From assembly GCA_016793775.1 (NCBI GenBank), contig JAEULK010000075.1, positions 1 through 32,059 of the forward strand: a stretch of 32,059 nt of DNA, given 5' to 3'. Numbering within the stretch: the stretch's first letter is position 1; each line of letters begins with the position of its first letter. The stretch is from Sphingopyxis sp. Lineage in GTDB: Bacteria; Pseudomonadota; Alphaproteobacteria; Sphingomonadales; Sphingomonadaceae. The translations under genes and the position numbers were made by a program. The notes under the pieces were generated by a model, which worked only from the letters and a program-made list of their open reading frames with translations, was not told the DNA's origin and did no database searches. Positions 1 to 8,412 of this stretch are shown piece by piece.

Positions 1-38
1 GGCAGTCTTGTCCTATGTGGATGCGTAAAACGACAGCG

Positions 39-58
39 GCCCCCGCCTTCGCGGGGGC
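39..58. repeat. GC-rich hairpin repeat downstream of galE
   Basis: Perfect inverted repeat with 8-base arms GCCCCCGC / GCGGGGGC around CTTC. It lies just past the galE stop. On the minus strand a short T-run (GTTTTAC) follows about 8 bases after the stem, so it may also help end galE transcription. The core resembles the hairpin at 12134-12153 (same CTTC loop). Terminator function is inferred. Confidence 0.6.
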
Positions 59-63
59 GACGA

Positions 64-1080
64 TTACGCTGCGAGGCGGCGTTCTTCCAGCGCGCGTTCC
101 CATGCGAGCGCGTGGGCGACGATCGTGTCGAGGTCGGCGTGCTGCGGCTCCCAGCCGAGGATGCTGCGAATCGCTTCATTGTCAGCGATCAGCGCGTCGG
201 GATCGCCCGCGCGCCGGTCGCCCATATGGCGGTCGATCTTGCGATTCGTGGCGCGGTCGACCGCATCGAGCACTTCGAGCACCGAAAAGCCGCGGCCATA
301 GCCAGCGTTCAAACGGTGACTGACGTCGGGCTGCGCGATCAGCGCGTCCAGCGCGAGCAGATGCGCGGCGGCAAGGTCGCTGACATGGATGTAGTCGCGC
401 ACCCCGGTACCATCGGCGGTATCGAAGTCGGTGCCGAACACGTCGACATGGTCGCGGCGCCCGAGCGCGGCCTCGACCGCGACCTTGATCAGATGCGTCG
501 CGCCGGCGGTCGACTGGCCGCTGCGCGCCTTGGGGTCGGCGCCCGCGACGTTGAAATAGCGCAGCGCGCAATAGTTGAAGTCGTGCGCGGCGGCGACGTC
601 GGCGAGCATCGCCTCGGTCATCAGTTTCGACATGCCATAGGGGTTGATCGGCCGCTGCGGCGCATCCTCGCGCACCGGGATGACATCCGGAATCCCGTAG
701 GTCGCGGCGGTCGAGGAAAAGATGAAGTGCCGTACCCCGGCATGGACCGCGGTGTCGATCAAAGTGCGGCTGCGCGCGCTGTTGTTGTCATAATATTTGA
801 GCGGGTTGGTCATCGATTCGGGAACCACCACCGAACCCGCGAAATGCATGATCGCGCCGACATCCTGTTCGGCGACGATCCGCGTGACGAGGGCTGCGTC
901 GGCGACATCGCCCTCATAGAAGGCCGCGCCCTTGGGCACCGCCCAGCGAAAGCCGGTGACGAGATTGTCGAGCACTGCGACACGCCAGCCCGCATCGAGC
1001 AGCGCGAGCACCGCATGGCTGCCGATATAGCCGGCGCCGCCGGTGACGAGGATAGTGAAGGGATACGGCTGTGCGGTCAC
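64..1080 (-). CDS. galE: UDP-glucose 4-epimerase
   Basis: Interconverts UDP-glucose and UDP-galactose in the cytoplasm, feeding polysaccharide and LPS sugar synthesis. The 338-residue protein is of normal length for an extended short-chain dehydrogenase: the NAD-binding glycine motif TGGAGYIG is at residues 13-20 and the catalytic pair Y148-x3-K152 sits in NPYGMSK. The start is GTG, chosen because AAAGGAG lies 8 bases upstream. It follows rpoN on the same strand after 68 bases, and those 68 bases hold a CtrA-box-like site at 1120-1135, so it may have its own promoter. In many proteobacteria hpf and ptsN follow rpoN; galE occupies that place here. The match to GalE is strong, although epimerases acting on other UDP-sugars look alike. 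Confidence 0.93.
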   Translation of the reverse strand: MTAQPYPFTILVTGGAGYIGSHAVLALLDAGWRVAVLDNLVTGFRWAVPKGAAFYEGDVADAALVTRIVAEQDVGAIMHFAGSVVVPESMTNPLKYYDNNSARSRTLIDTAVHAGVRHFIFSSTAATYGIPDVIPVREDAPQRPINPYGMSKLMTEAMLADVAAAHDFNYCALRYFNVAGADPKARSGQSTAGATHLIKVAVEAALGRRDHVDVFGTDFDTADGTGVRDYIHVSDLAAAHLLALDALIAQPDVSHRLNAGYGRGFSVLEVLDAVDRATNRKIDRHMGDRRAGDPDALIADNEAIRSILGWEPQHADLDTIVAHALAWERALEERRLAA

Positions 1081-1119
1081 GCGGTCGGCTCCTTTGGCCG
1101 AAACGCTAGCCGCGACATG

Positions 1120-1135
1120 GTTAGGATATGGTTAG
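1120..1135 (-). promoter_or_regulatory. Candidate CtrA-type binding site upstream of galE
   Basis: On the minus strand two CTAAC half-sites are spaced as CTAA-N7-CTAAC. The CtrA consensus known from Caulobacter is TTAA-N7-TTAAC, so each half-site has one C for T change. It lies about 40 bases upstream of the galE start. Only the spacing and half-site similarity support it. Confidence 0.35.
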
Positions 1136-1148
1136 CGCCAAGCTTGGT

Positions 1149-2606
1149 CTAACCCGCGAGCGCCTTCTGCCGCCGCCGCTGCACCGACGAGCCATAACCC
1201 ATCGCCTCGCGGTACTTCACCACGGTGCGCCGCGCGATGTCGTGGCCCTCGGCCGAGAGCTTCTGCGCGATCGTCTCGTCGGAGAGGATCGCCTTGCCGT
1301 CTTCGCTCTCGATCATCGCCTTGATCCGGCTCTTGATCGATTCGGACGACACCGCACCATCACCCTCGGTCGCGGAGATGCCGCTCGAGAAGAAATATTT
1401 GAGTTCGAACAGCCCGCGCGCGCAGCTGAGATATTTGTTGCTCGTCACGCGGCTGACGGTCGATTCGTGCATGCCGATTTCCTCGGCGACCTGGCGCAGT
1501 GTCAGCGGGCGCATATGCGCGACGCCGTGGAGGAAGAAACCTTCCTGCTGCTTGACGATCGCGCTCGCGACCTTGACGATCGTGCGCTGGCGCTGGTCAA
1601 GCGCGCGCACCAGCCAATTGGCCCCGGCAAGCTGCTCCGACAGCCACGCCTTGCTCTTCGCCGCCGCGCCGGTGGCGAGTTCGGTATAATAGCGGCGGTT
1701 GACGAGCAGCCGCGGCAGCGTGCCGCCATTGATCTCGACCGCCCAGCCCTTGGCGGTCCGGCGCACATAGAGGTCGGGCACCACCGCCCGCGTCGGACTG
1801 CCGCCAAAACGCAGCCCCGGCTTGGGATCGTAACCGCGCAGTTCGCGAATCATGTCGGCGAGATCCTCGTCGTCGACCCCGCAGATGCGCTTCAGCTGCG
1901 GAAAGGCGCCCTTGGCCACCAGGTCGAGATGCGCGATCATCGTCGCCATCGCGGGGTCGTAGCGGTCGGCCTCGCGCGCCTGGATCGCGATGCATTCGGC
2001 GAGGTCGCGCCCGCCGACCCCCGAGGGGTCGAAACATTGCACCCCCGCGAGCACCTCCTCGACCAGCGCGAGGGGAACGCCGAGCCGCTGCGCGAGTTCG
2101 GACAGGTCGGCGCGCAGGTACCCCGCCTCGTCGATCATCGCGACCAGCTGCTCGGCAATCAGCGCCTCCAAGCCCGAAAAACGCTCGCCAACCTGTGCGA
2201 GCAAATGTTCGTAGAGGCTGTCGGCCTCTTCAGCGAAGCTGTCGAAATCGATGCCCTCGCCGTCGCCCGACAGGCCGACGCTGTCGCTCGCGCTGTCGTG
2301 GTGGAAGCTTTCGGCGCCGAGATCGACGTCGAGATCGTCGCTCGCGCCGCTGTCGGGGGCGAGCGCCTCATCGACGCCGAGGCTTGCGGCCTCGACCGGC
2401 ACCGCGTCGCCCTCCGGCGACTCATCGCCCGCGCCTTCGCTGTCGGGTGCAGCGGTGTCGAGCAGCGGATTGCCCTCGAGCGCCTCGGCCAGATAGGCGT
2501 CGAGTTCGAGGTTCGACAGCGCGAGCAGCTTGATCGCCTGCTGCAGCTGCGGCGTCATCACCAGCGATTGCGACTGGCGGAGATCGAGGCGCGGACCCAA
2601 CGCCAT
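1149..2606 (-). CDS. rpoN: RNA polymerase sigma-54 factor
   Basis: Sigma-54 directs RNA polymerase to -24/-12 promoters that need AAA+ activators. The 485-residue protein shows the family order: a Q-rich activator-interacting region I (residues 1-50, with QSQSLVMTPQLQQAIKLL), an acidic region II rich in D and E (about 51-130), the core-binding domain, a helix-turn-helix around TLRQVAEEIGMHESTVSRVTS, and the RpoN box ARRTVVKYRE at 458-467. It starts 15 bases after the lptB stop. No clear Shine-Dalgarno sequence is visible, so translation may be coupled to lptB. The lptB-rpoN order is widely conserved in proteobacteria. Confidence 0.97.
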   Translation of the reverse strand: MALGPRLDLRQSQSLVMTPQLQQAIKLLALSNLELDAYLAEALEGNPLLDTAAPDSEGAGDESPEGDAVPVEAASLGVDEALAPDSGASDDLDVDLGAESFHHDSASDSVGLSGDGEGIDFDSFAEEADSLYEHLLAQVGERFSGLEALIAEQLVAMIDEAGYLRADLSELAQRLGVPLALVEEVLAGVQCFDPSGVGGRDLAECIAIQAREADRYDPAMATMIAHLDLVAKGAFPQLKRICGVDDEDLADMIRELRGYDPKPGLRFGGSPTRAVVPDLYVRRTAKGWAVEINGGTLPRLLVNRRYYTELATGAAAKSKAWLSEQLAGANWLVRALDQRQRTIVKVASAIVKQQEGFFLHGVAHMRPLTLRQVAEEIGMHESTVSRVTSNKYLSCARGLFELKYFFSSGISATEGDGAVSSESIKSRIKAMIESEDGKAILSDETIAQKLSAEGHDIARRTVVKYREAMGYGSSVQRRRQKALAG

Positions 2607-2621
2607 CAGCGGCTCATGCCA

Positions 2622-3437
2622 TTACAGGGAGAAACCCTCGCCGAGGTAGAGGCGGCGCACCTCGGGGTCGGCGACGAGTTCGGCGGGGGATCCCGCGAGC
2701 AGCACCTTGCCGTCATAGATGATGCAGGCGCGATCGACGAGGTCGAGCGTCTCGCGGACATTATGGTCGGTGATCAGCACCCCGATGCCGCGCGTCTTCA
2801 AATCGGCGACGAGGTCGCGAATATCCGAAATCGACAAGGGATCGATGCCCGCGAAGGGTTCGTCGAGCAGCATGATCGACGGGTTGGCGGCAAGCGCGCG
2901 GGCGATTTCGGCGCGGCGCCGTTCGCCGCCCGACAGCGCCATCGCGGCCGCGCTGCGCAGCCGGGTGAGGCCGAATTCGTCGAGCAGCTCCTCGAGCCGG
3001 CGCTCACGCGCCACCCGGTCGGGTTCGCTGAGTTCGAGTACCGCGCTGATATTCTGTTCGACGGTCATGCCGCGAAAGATCGAGGTTTCCTGCGGCAGAT
3101 AGCCGAGGCCGAGGATCGCGCGGCGGTACATCGGCAGCGCGGTGATGTCGGAGCCGTCGAGCATGATGCGCCCCGCGTCGGGTTTCACCAGCCCCATGAT
3201 CGAATAGAAGCAGGTCGTCTTGCCCGCGCCATTGGGGCCGAGCAGCCCGAGCACCTCGCCCTTCGCCACCGACAGCGACACGTCGGACAGCACGACGCGC
3301 TTGTCATAGCTTTTGGCGATCGACACGACCGCGAGCCCGTTGCCCGCCGCCGCTTCCTCCTGGACATGCGCGACATGGTCGGAAACGCCATGGTCGCCGC
3401 CAGAAGGCGGGCTCGCGAGAGAAGTGTCGTCGGTCAT
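2622..3437 (-). CDS. lptB: LPS export ABC transporter ATP-binding protein LptB
   Basis: Cytoplasmic ATPase of the LptB2FG complex that extracts LPS from the inner membrane. It has Walker A GPNGAGKT at residues 67-74, Q-loop Q116, signature LSGGE at 168-172, Walker B IMLLDEP at 188-194 with E193, and switch H225. At 271 residues it is about 30 longer than typical LptB; the extra N-terminus (residues 1-34) is polar and low in complexity, so the true start could be internal. GAAGG lies about 14 bases before the chosen ATG. The usual upstream partners lptC and lptA are not adjacent; the gene upstream is a phosphohexomutase, 107 bases away. Confidence 0.95.
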   Translation of the reverse strand: MTDDTSLASPPSGGDHGVSDHVAHVQEEAAAGNGLAVVSIAKSYDKRVVLSDVSLSVAKGEVLGLLGPNGAGKTTCFYSIMGLVKPDAGRIMLDGSDITALPMYRRAILGLGYLPQETSIFRGMTVEQNISAVLELSEPDRVARERRLEELLDEFGLTRLRSAAAMALSGGERRRAEIARALAANPSIMLLDEPFAGIDPLSISDIRDLVADLKTRGIGVLITDHNVRETLDLVDRACIIYDGKVLLAGSPAELVADPEVRRLYLGEGFSL

Positions 3438-3544
3438 ATCGCGGTCATCGCCTTCAAATCAGGACCCGGCACTACCCCAACGGCGGCGGCGAGGTCAATC
3501 TGGCAAGATTATTGCAAGGAACGGCGGAAATCGAGCCGCGACAA

Positions 3545-4927
3545 TCAGTGCGCGGCTTGCGGTCCGCGCACGACGCCCGACAGCGCGAGCTGTTCGTCGA
3601 TCGCCGCCATCAGCCGCGCGAGTGCCCCCTCGTCCTTCGCCTCGGCACGCGCGACAAGCACATCCTGCGTGTTCGACGCGCGGAGTAGCCACCAGCCGTC
3701 GCCGGTCAGCACCCGCGCGCCGTCGGTGCGGTCCACCGTCGCACCCGCCGCCGTCAGCCGCGCGAGAACCTCGTCCACAATGGCGAATTTGCGGACCTCG
3801 TCGACCTGGAAGCGCAGTTCGGGGGTGTTGACCATCGGCGCCATACCGCCGCGCAGGTCGGTGACGCTCTGCCCGAGCTTGGTCGCCGCCTCGATCAGCC
3901 GGATCGCGGCATAAGGCGCGTCGTCATAACCATAATAGCGGTCGGCAAAAAAGATATGGCCGCTCATCTCGCCCGCGAGCGGACTGCCGGTTTCCTTCAT
4001 CTTCGCCTTGATCAGGCTGTGGCCGGTCTTCCACATCATCGGCTGGCCGCCGAGTTCGGCGACGCGGTCGAACAGAGCCTGGCTGGCCTTGACGTCGGCG
4101 ATCACCGTCGCGCCGGGCCGGTCCTGCAGCACCGCCGCGGCATAGATTTGCAGCAACTGGTCGCCCCATATCACCCGGCCCTGGCCGTCGATCGCGCCGA
4201 TGCGGTCGCCATCTCCATCGAAAGCGACGCCGAAATCGAGGCTCCTTTCGGCGACAAGTTTCCGAAGATCGGCCAGATTCTTTTCCTCGGTCGGGTCAGG
4301 ATGGTGGTTCGGGAAATGGCCGTCGATATCGGTAAACAGCAGGAAATGCTCGCCGGGCAGGCGCGCGGTCAATTTCTCGATGACGGTACCCGCGGCGCCG
4401 TTGCCCGCATCCCAGCCGATGCGATACGCGCCGCCGGCGAACCCCTCGACCAGCCGGTCGACATAGGCATCGACGATGTCGATGCTCTGCGTCGATCCCT
4501 CTCCGCTCTCCCAGTCGCCCGCCGCGGCCATGGTGCCGATGCCCGCGATGTCGGCGCCGTAAAAGGGGCGCCCCTGAAACACCATCTTGAAGCCGTTATA
4601 ATCGGGGGGATTGTGGCTGCCGGTTATCTGTATGCCGCCATCGACCTTTTCGGTTGAGGCCGCATAATAGAGCATCGGGGTGGGGCCGAGCCCGACGTTG
4701 AGCGCGTCGATGCCCGCCGCATTGATCCCCTCGATCAGCGCGTCCGCCAGCATCGGCGACGACAGCCGCCCGTCGTAACCGACCGCGACCGACCGGCCGC
4801 CGGCGCGGGCGATCAGCGTCGCGAAGCTGCGCCCGATCGCATAGGCGTCGGCGATCGACAGCGTGTCGCCGACGACGCCGCGGATGTCATATTCGCGCAG
4901 CATCGTCGGGTGGAAATCATGGGTCAT
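3545..4927 (-). CDS. Phosphomannomutase / phosphoglucomutase
   Basis: Alpha-D-phosphohexomutase moving phosphate between C6 and C1 of mannose or glucose phosphate, giving precursors of nucleotide sugars for LPS and exopolysaccharide. The 460-residue protein has catalytic S104 in TGSHNP, the Mg-binding loop DGDGDR at 237-242, the sugar loop GEMSGH at 319-324, and a C-terminal phosphate-binding region ([16 protein letters not shown]). The start ATG has AAGAGGAT 6 bases upstream. Its neighbours lptB and galE fit an envelope-sugar role. The family resembles AlgC/ManB/PgmG; which hexose is preferred cannot be read from the sequence. Confidence 0.93.
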   Translation of the reverse strand: MTHDFHPTMLREYDIRGVVGDTLSIADAYAIGRSFATLIARAGGRSVAVGYDGRLSSPMLADALIEGINAAGIDALNVGLGPTPMLYYAASTEKVDGGIQITGSHNPPDYNGFKMVFQGRPFYGADIAGIGTMAAAGDWESGEGSTQSIDIVDAYVDRLVEGFAGGAYRIGWDAGNGAAGTVIEKLTARLPGEHFLLFTDIDGHFPNHHPDPTEEKNLADLRKLVAERSLDFGVAFDGDGDRIGAIDGQGRVIWGDQLLQIYAAAVLQDRPGATVIADVKASQALFDRVAELGGQPMMWKTGHSLIKAKMKETGSPLAGEMSGHIFFADRYYGYDDAPYAAIRLIEAATKLGQSVTDLRGGMAPMVNTPELRFQVDEVRKFAIVDEVLARLTAAGATVDRTDGARVLTGDGWWLLRASNTQDVLVARAEAKDEGALARLMAAIDEQLALSGVVRGPQAAH

Positions 4928-4955
4928 CGTCGATCCTCTTGGGGAGAGAAGAAGG

Positions 4956-5765
4956 TCAGGCGGCGGCGAACAGGTCGCCGTCGGGGTGCAGCCGCTCGCG
5001 CGCCGGCAGGTTCAGCCCCGCCATCGCCTCGCGCAATTCCTGCCGCGCGACGACATGGCCGATGCCCATGCCGCCGAGATGCGCCTTGTCGAGCAGAGTC
5101 AGTCCGGCGGGAAAAAGCTCGCGGTAGATGACGCGCTCGCCGAGCCCCGGGATCACCCGGAAACCGACGCGGCGCGACAATTGGGTCAACGCGTCGCCGA
5201 CGCGGCGCATATTATGCGCATCGACATGCTGGAGGCGGTTGCGCAGGATGATCCAGTCGATCGTGCGCCCGTCCGATTTGGCGCGCGCCTTGCGCGCGTC
5301 CCAGATCAGCTCGGAATAGAAGCTGGGCCGCGTGACCTGGAAGTTTTCGGGATCGACCTGCCCGATCAGGTCGAAATCGATGAAGCTGTCGTTGATCGGG
5401 GTGATCAGCGTGTCGGCGCCGGTCGCGAGGTGGCGCGCGAACATATCGTCGCGGCCCGGCGTGTCGGCGACGAAATAATCGGCGCCCTCGGACAGGCGCG
5501 CGACCTGTTCGTCGAGCTCGGCGATCGTCGAGCCGGTGAACACCTCGAAATCGGGGGTCGGAAGCGCGATGTCGCGGCGCTTTTCGGTCTGGATGCGATT
5601 CTCCAGATAGCGGTGGAAGGTGCGCTGGCGCGGGTCGAGGTCGAGCCCCGCGACCTTCCAGCCCTGGCTCGCCAGCGCCACCGCGAAATGCACGGCGCAG
5701 GTCGATTTGCCGGTCCCGCCCTTTTCATTGGCAAAGATGATATGGTGCGGCGCGGGGGTCGTCAT
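4956..5765 (-). CDS. mipZ: Division-site positioning ATPase MipZ
   Basis: ParA/MinD-family ATPase. In Caulobacter MipZ binds ParB at the poles and blocks FtsZ assembly, placing the septum at midcell. The 269-residue protein has the deviant Walker A KGGTGKS near the N-terminus ([11 protein letters not shown]), DLDPRQRT, the ADTPGRD Walker B region, and MipZ-specific stretches such as [20 protein letters not shown] and [16 protein letters not shown]. The start at MTTPAPHH was chosen because the frame continues upstream into a low-complexity stretch opposite panC, and AGGAA lies about 13 bases before this ATG. It is divergent from panC with 82 bases between them. Confidence 0.92.
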   Translation of the reverse strand: MTTPAPHHIIFANEKGGTGKSTCAVHFAVALASQGWKVAGLDLDPRQRTFHRYLENRIQTEKRRDIALPTPDFEVFTGSTIAELDEQVARLSEGADYFVADTPGRDDMFARHLATGADTLITPINDSFIDFDLIGQVDPENFQVTRPSFYSELIWDARKARAKSDGRTIDWIILRNRLQHVDAHNMRRVGDALTQLSRRVGFRVIPGLGERVIYRELFPAGLTLLDKAHLGGMGIGHVVARQELREAMAGLNLPARERLHPDGDLFAAA

Positions 5766-5847
5766 GAGCGTTGCGAATTTCCTGTCGGCGGCGCATGGGG
5801 GCCGCGTGGGTGGCGTATCAGCCGCCATTATCGGAGGCGGGGCAGCC

Positions 5848-6687
5848 GTGCAAATCATCCGTGACATCACGACGCTCCGCCGTGCCGTTTCGGCACTGCA
5901 GCAGGGCGGCAAGAGCGTCGCGCTGGTCCCCACGATGGGGGCGCTGCACGACGGGCATCTGTCGCTGGTGCGGATGGCCAAACGCGTCGCCGACCATGTC
6001 GTCGTGTCGATCTTCGTCAATCCGACGCAGTTCGGCCCGAACGAGGATTTCGAGGCTTATCCGCGCGACGAGGCGCGTGACGCCGCGCTGCTCGCCGACG
6101 AAGGCGTCGCCTTGCTGTGGTCGCCCGATGTGACGACAATGTATCCCGCCGGACACAGCACGCATATCGAGGTCGCCGAACTCGGCAGCGATTATTGCGG
6201 CGCCGCGCGTCCCGGCCATTTCGACGGGGTCGCGACCGTCGTCGCCAAATTGTTCAACCAGGTGCGCGCCGACGTGGCGATCTTCGGCGAGAAGGACTGG
6301 CAGCAGCTCGCGATCATCCGCCGCATGGCGCGCGACCTCGATTTCAAGCTCGACATATTGGGCGCGCCGATCGCGCGCGACGCCGACGGCCTCGCGCTGT
6401 CGTCGCGGAACGCCTATCTCAGCGAGAAGCAGCGCGCGTCGGCGACCGCCTTTCCCGATGCGCTGAAAGACGCGGTCGCGGCGATCGCGGGCGGCGCCGA
6501 CGTCGCCCAAACCCTCACCGCCGCCGAAAGGGCGATCGTCGCGGGGGGCTTCGACAGCGTCGATTATGTCGCGCTCGCCGACGCCGACAGCCTCGAACGC
6601 CTCGCCGAATTTCATACTCCCGCGCGGCTGCTCGCGGCGGCGCGAATCGGCAGAACACGGCTGATCGACAATTATCCGGTCGGCTGA
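5848..6687 (+). CDS. panC: Pantothenate synthetase
   Basis: Condenses pantoate and beta-alanine with ATP to make pantothenate, the CoA precursor. The 279-residue length is normal. Visible motifs are PTMGALHDGHLSLV with H34 and H37 of the HIGH-like ATP site, the pantoate-binding FVNPTQFGPNEDF, GEKDWQQL, and the KMSKS-equivalent LSSRNAYLS. The start is GTG, with GGAGG about 10 bases upstream; an in-frame extension further upstream has no similarity to the family. panB is not beside it. An 8-base inverted repeat overlaps its stop codon. Confidence 0.95.
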   Translation: MQIIRDITTLRRAVSALQQGGKSVALVPTMGALHDGHLSLVRMAKRVADHVVVSIFVNPTQFGPNEDFEAYPRDEARDAALLADEGVALLWSPDVTTMYPAGHSTHIEVAELGSDYCGAARPGHFDGVATVVAKLFNQVRADVAIFGEKDWQQLAIIRRMARDLDFKLDILGAPIARDADGLALSSRNAYLSEKQRASATAFPDALKDAVAAIAGGADVAQTLTAAERAIVAGGFDSVDYVALADADSLERLAEFHTPARLLAAARIGRTRLIDNYPVG

Positions 6688-6719
6688 TTGACGCTGAAAC
6701 TCCTCGAAATCAGCCGTTT
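6681..6719 (+). terminator. Possible terminator overlapping the panC stop
   Basis: CGGCTGAT at 6681-6688 pairs with ATCAGCCG at 6709-6716, followed by TTT. The loop is about 20 bases and the T-run is short, so this would be a weak intrinsic terminator. Confidence 0.35.
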
Positions 6720-6752
6720 CCGTCACTTATCCCCGAAAAAAGCACCTCATCG

Positions 6753-6767
6753 TTAACGCTTTGTTGA
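6753..6767 (+). promoter_or_regulatory. Candidate CtrA-type site upstream of the Sel1 gene
   Basis: TTAA-CGCTTTG-TTGA has the CtrA spacing TTAA-N7-TTAA with one mismatch in the second half-site; the bases after it read CCAT, as often seen at CtrA boxes. It lies 61-75 bases before the Sel1-like gene start. Confidence 0.4.
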
Positions 6768-6827
6768 CCATGATCCGCAAGGTTCGCCCTCGAAGCTTCT
6801 CGGTGGGGGAAGCGACAGGGGGTTCTT

Positions 6828-7142
6828 ATGGCCAACAGTCTGAAGTCTGCGCAATATCTGATCGAAAGCCGGTTGCTCGACGCCGCGCGCGGCGACGCCA
6901 ACGCCTATTTCGATCTGGGCATCGCCTTTTCGACCGGAAGCGGCGGGGTCGATGTCGACCTGATCCAGGCGCATAAATGGTTCAATCTCGCGGCGCTCGG
7001 CGGCAACAAGGAAGGCCAGCAATGCCGCGCCGACCTGTCCGACGAAATGACGCGCGACGAAATCGCCGAAGCGCAGCGCCAGGCGCGCGCCTGGCTCGAC
7101 GAAACCGCGCGCCGCCCGGCCGCGCGCCGCTTCGCCGCCTGA
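6828..7142 (+). CDS. Small Sel1-repeat-like protein
   Basis: 104-residue soluble protein with one recognisable Sel1-like helical repeat: RGDANAYFDLGIAFSTG followed by DLIQAHKWFNLAALGG, then AQRQARAWLDE. Sel1/TPR-like repeats usually mediate protein contacts, and no catalytic motif or signal peptide is seen. AGGGGG lies about 6 bases before the ATG. It stands alone between panC and a convergent operon, with a CtrA-like box upstream and a large inverted repeat downstream. Its binding partner is unknown. Confidence 0.8.
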   Translation: MANSLKSAQYLIESRLLDAARGDANAYFDLGIAFSTGSGGVDVDLIQAHKWFNLAALGGNKEGQQCRADLSDEMTRDEIAEAQRQARAWLDETARRPAARRFAA

Positions 7143-7158
7143 GACCGTCCTCCCTTTC

Positions 7159-7238
7159 CCGTTTGTGCCGAGCGTAGTCGAGACACCCAGGGGGAATCCC
7201 GGTCGTCCGCGTGTCTCGACTTCGCTCGACACAAACGG
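7159..7238. repeat. Long inverted repeat (SSEVETR-type intergenic element)
   Basis: Two 28-base arms, 7159-7186 and 7211-7238, pair with only two mismatches around a 24-base loop. The arms begin CCGTTTGTG and contain GTCGAGACAC. One reading gives SSEVETR, a translation I recall from many sphingomonad intergenic repeats. It lies between two convergent genes, so the RNA hairpin could end transcription from both sides. Confidence 0.8.
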
Positions 7239-7253
7239 AGATCCGAGGGCGGC

Positions 7254-8405
7254 TTAATCCCTCCGCCGAAAGGGCATATGCCCTTCGAGCCAGTCCATTT
7301 CGGCTTCCTCGGCGCGGCGTTCGGTTTCCAGATAGTCGGCGACCGCGCGCCGGAACCCCGGATCGGCGATGAAATGCGCCGACCAGGTGGCGACCGGGCC
7401 ATAGCCGCGCGCGAGCTTGTGCCCGCCCTGCGCGCCCGCCTCGACGCGCGCGAGCCCGCGTTCGATCGCGATGTCGATCGCGCGGTAATAGCAGAGTTCG
7501 AAATGCAGATAGGGGATGTCGGCCAGGCAGCCCCAGTAGCGCCCGTAGAGCGTGTCGGCGCCGACAAAATGCATCGCGCCCGCGACCGCACGCGCATCGC
7601 CGTCGAAGGCGAGCACAAGGATGATATCCTCCGCCATCATCTGCCCCATCAGGTCGAACGCCTCGCGCGTGAGGTAAGGCTGGCCCCATTTGCGCGCGCC
7701 GGTGTCCTGATAGAAAAGCCACATCGCGTCCCAATGCTCGGGCTTGATCGCGTCCCCGCTGAGTTCCGCGATCCGTAACCCCTCGACCGCCCGCGCACGT
7801 TCCTTGCGCAATTGCTTGCGTTTCATCGAGGTCAAAGTGGCGAGGAAGTCGTCGAAGCTGCCATAGCCGCTATTCGCAAAATGGAACTGGATGTCGCGGC
7901 GGACGAGCCAGCCCGCCTCCTCGAACAGCGCCATCTGCTCAGGCGCGACGAAGGTCGCATGCGCCGACGAGAGGCCGTTCTGCCGCACCACGGCCTCGGC
8001 GCCGCGCAGCAGCAGCAGCGCATCGTCGGCGCTGTTCGCCAGCAGCCGCGGTCCCGGCACCGGCGTGAAGGGCGCGGCGATCTGCAACTTGGGATAATAA
8101 TCGCCCCCGGTGCGCGCCCAGGCATCGGCCCAGGCATGGTCGAAGACATATTCGCCCTGGCTGTGCGATTTGAGATAAGCGGGCGCCGCGGCGACGAGCG
8201 CCCCCGCGCCATCCTCGACGAGCAAGGGCGCCGTCTGCCAGCCGGTCCCCGGCCCGACGCTGCCCGAGCGTTCGAGCAAAGACAGAAAACGGTGCGACAC
8301 AAAGGGATTGCCGCCGTCGTGCAGCGCGTCCCAAGCTGCGGCGTCGATCGCATCGACGCCGGTGCCGAGCGAGATGCTGCGCGCGGGCGGGTCGGCTTCG
8401 GCCAC
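7254..8405 (-). CDS. FemAB/GNAT-like acyltransferase (COG3146/DUF482-type)
   Basis: 383-residue protein resembling the predicted N-acyltransferases once called peptidoglycan biosynthesis proteins. Typical stretches are FVSHRFLSLLE near the N-terminus, YVFDHAWADAW, YYPKLQIAAPFTPVPGPR, MKRKQLRKER, FYQDTGARKWGQPYLTR and ELCYYRAIDIAIERGL. The substrate is unknown. The start is GTG at the 8405 end; AGGA overlaps the stop codon of the RidA-like gene 8 bases earlier, suggesting translational coupling. A longer reading into the RidA gene is R- and S-rich and is not credible. It is the last gene of a four-gene operon. Confidence 0.85.
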   Translation of the reverse strand: MAEADPPARSISLGTGVDAIDAAAWDALHDGGNPFVSHRFLSLLERSGSVGPGTGWQTAPLLVEDGAGALVAAAPAYLKSHSQGEYVFDHAWADAWARTGGDYYPKLQIAAPFTPVPGPRLLANSADDALLLLRGAEAVVRQNGLSSAHATFVAPEQMALFEEAGWLVRRDIQFHFANSGYGSFDDFLATLTSMKRKQLRKERARAVEGLRIAELSGDAIKPEHWDAMWLFYQDTGARKWGQPYLTREAFDLMGQMMAEDIILVLAFDGDARAVAGAMHFVGADTLYGRYWGCLADIPYLHFELCYYRAIDIAIERGLARVEAGAQGGHKLARGYGPVATWSAHFIADPGFRRAVADYLETERRAEEAEMDWLEGHMPFRRRD

Positions 8406-8412
8406 CCGCGTC

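Noticed and set aside
1128-3914. 928-codon plus-strand open frame
   Set aside because: It lies opposite rpoN, lptB and the mutase gene, is rich in R, H and A, and matches no family. It is a mirror of high-GC codon use.
5766-6020. 85-residue extension of mipZ
   Set aside because: It crosses the divergent promoter region into panC and has no similarity to MipZ.
6753-7232. 159-codon minus-strand frame with SSEVETR
   Set aside because: Made of the inverted repeat plus antisense of the Sel1-like gene.
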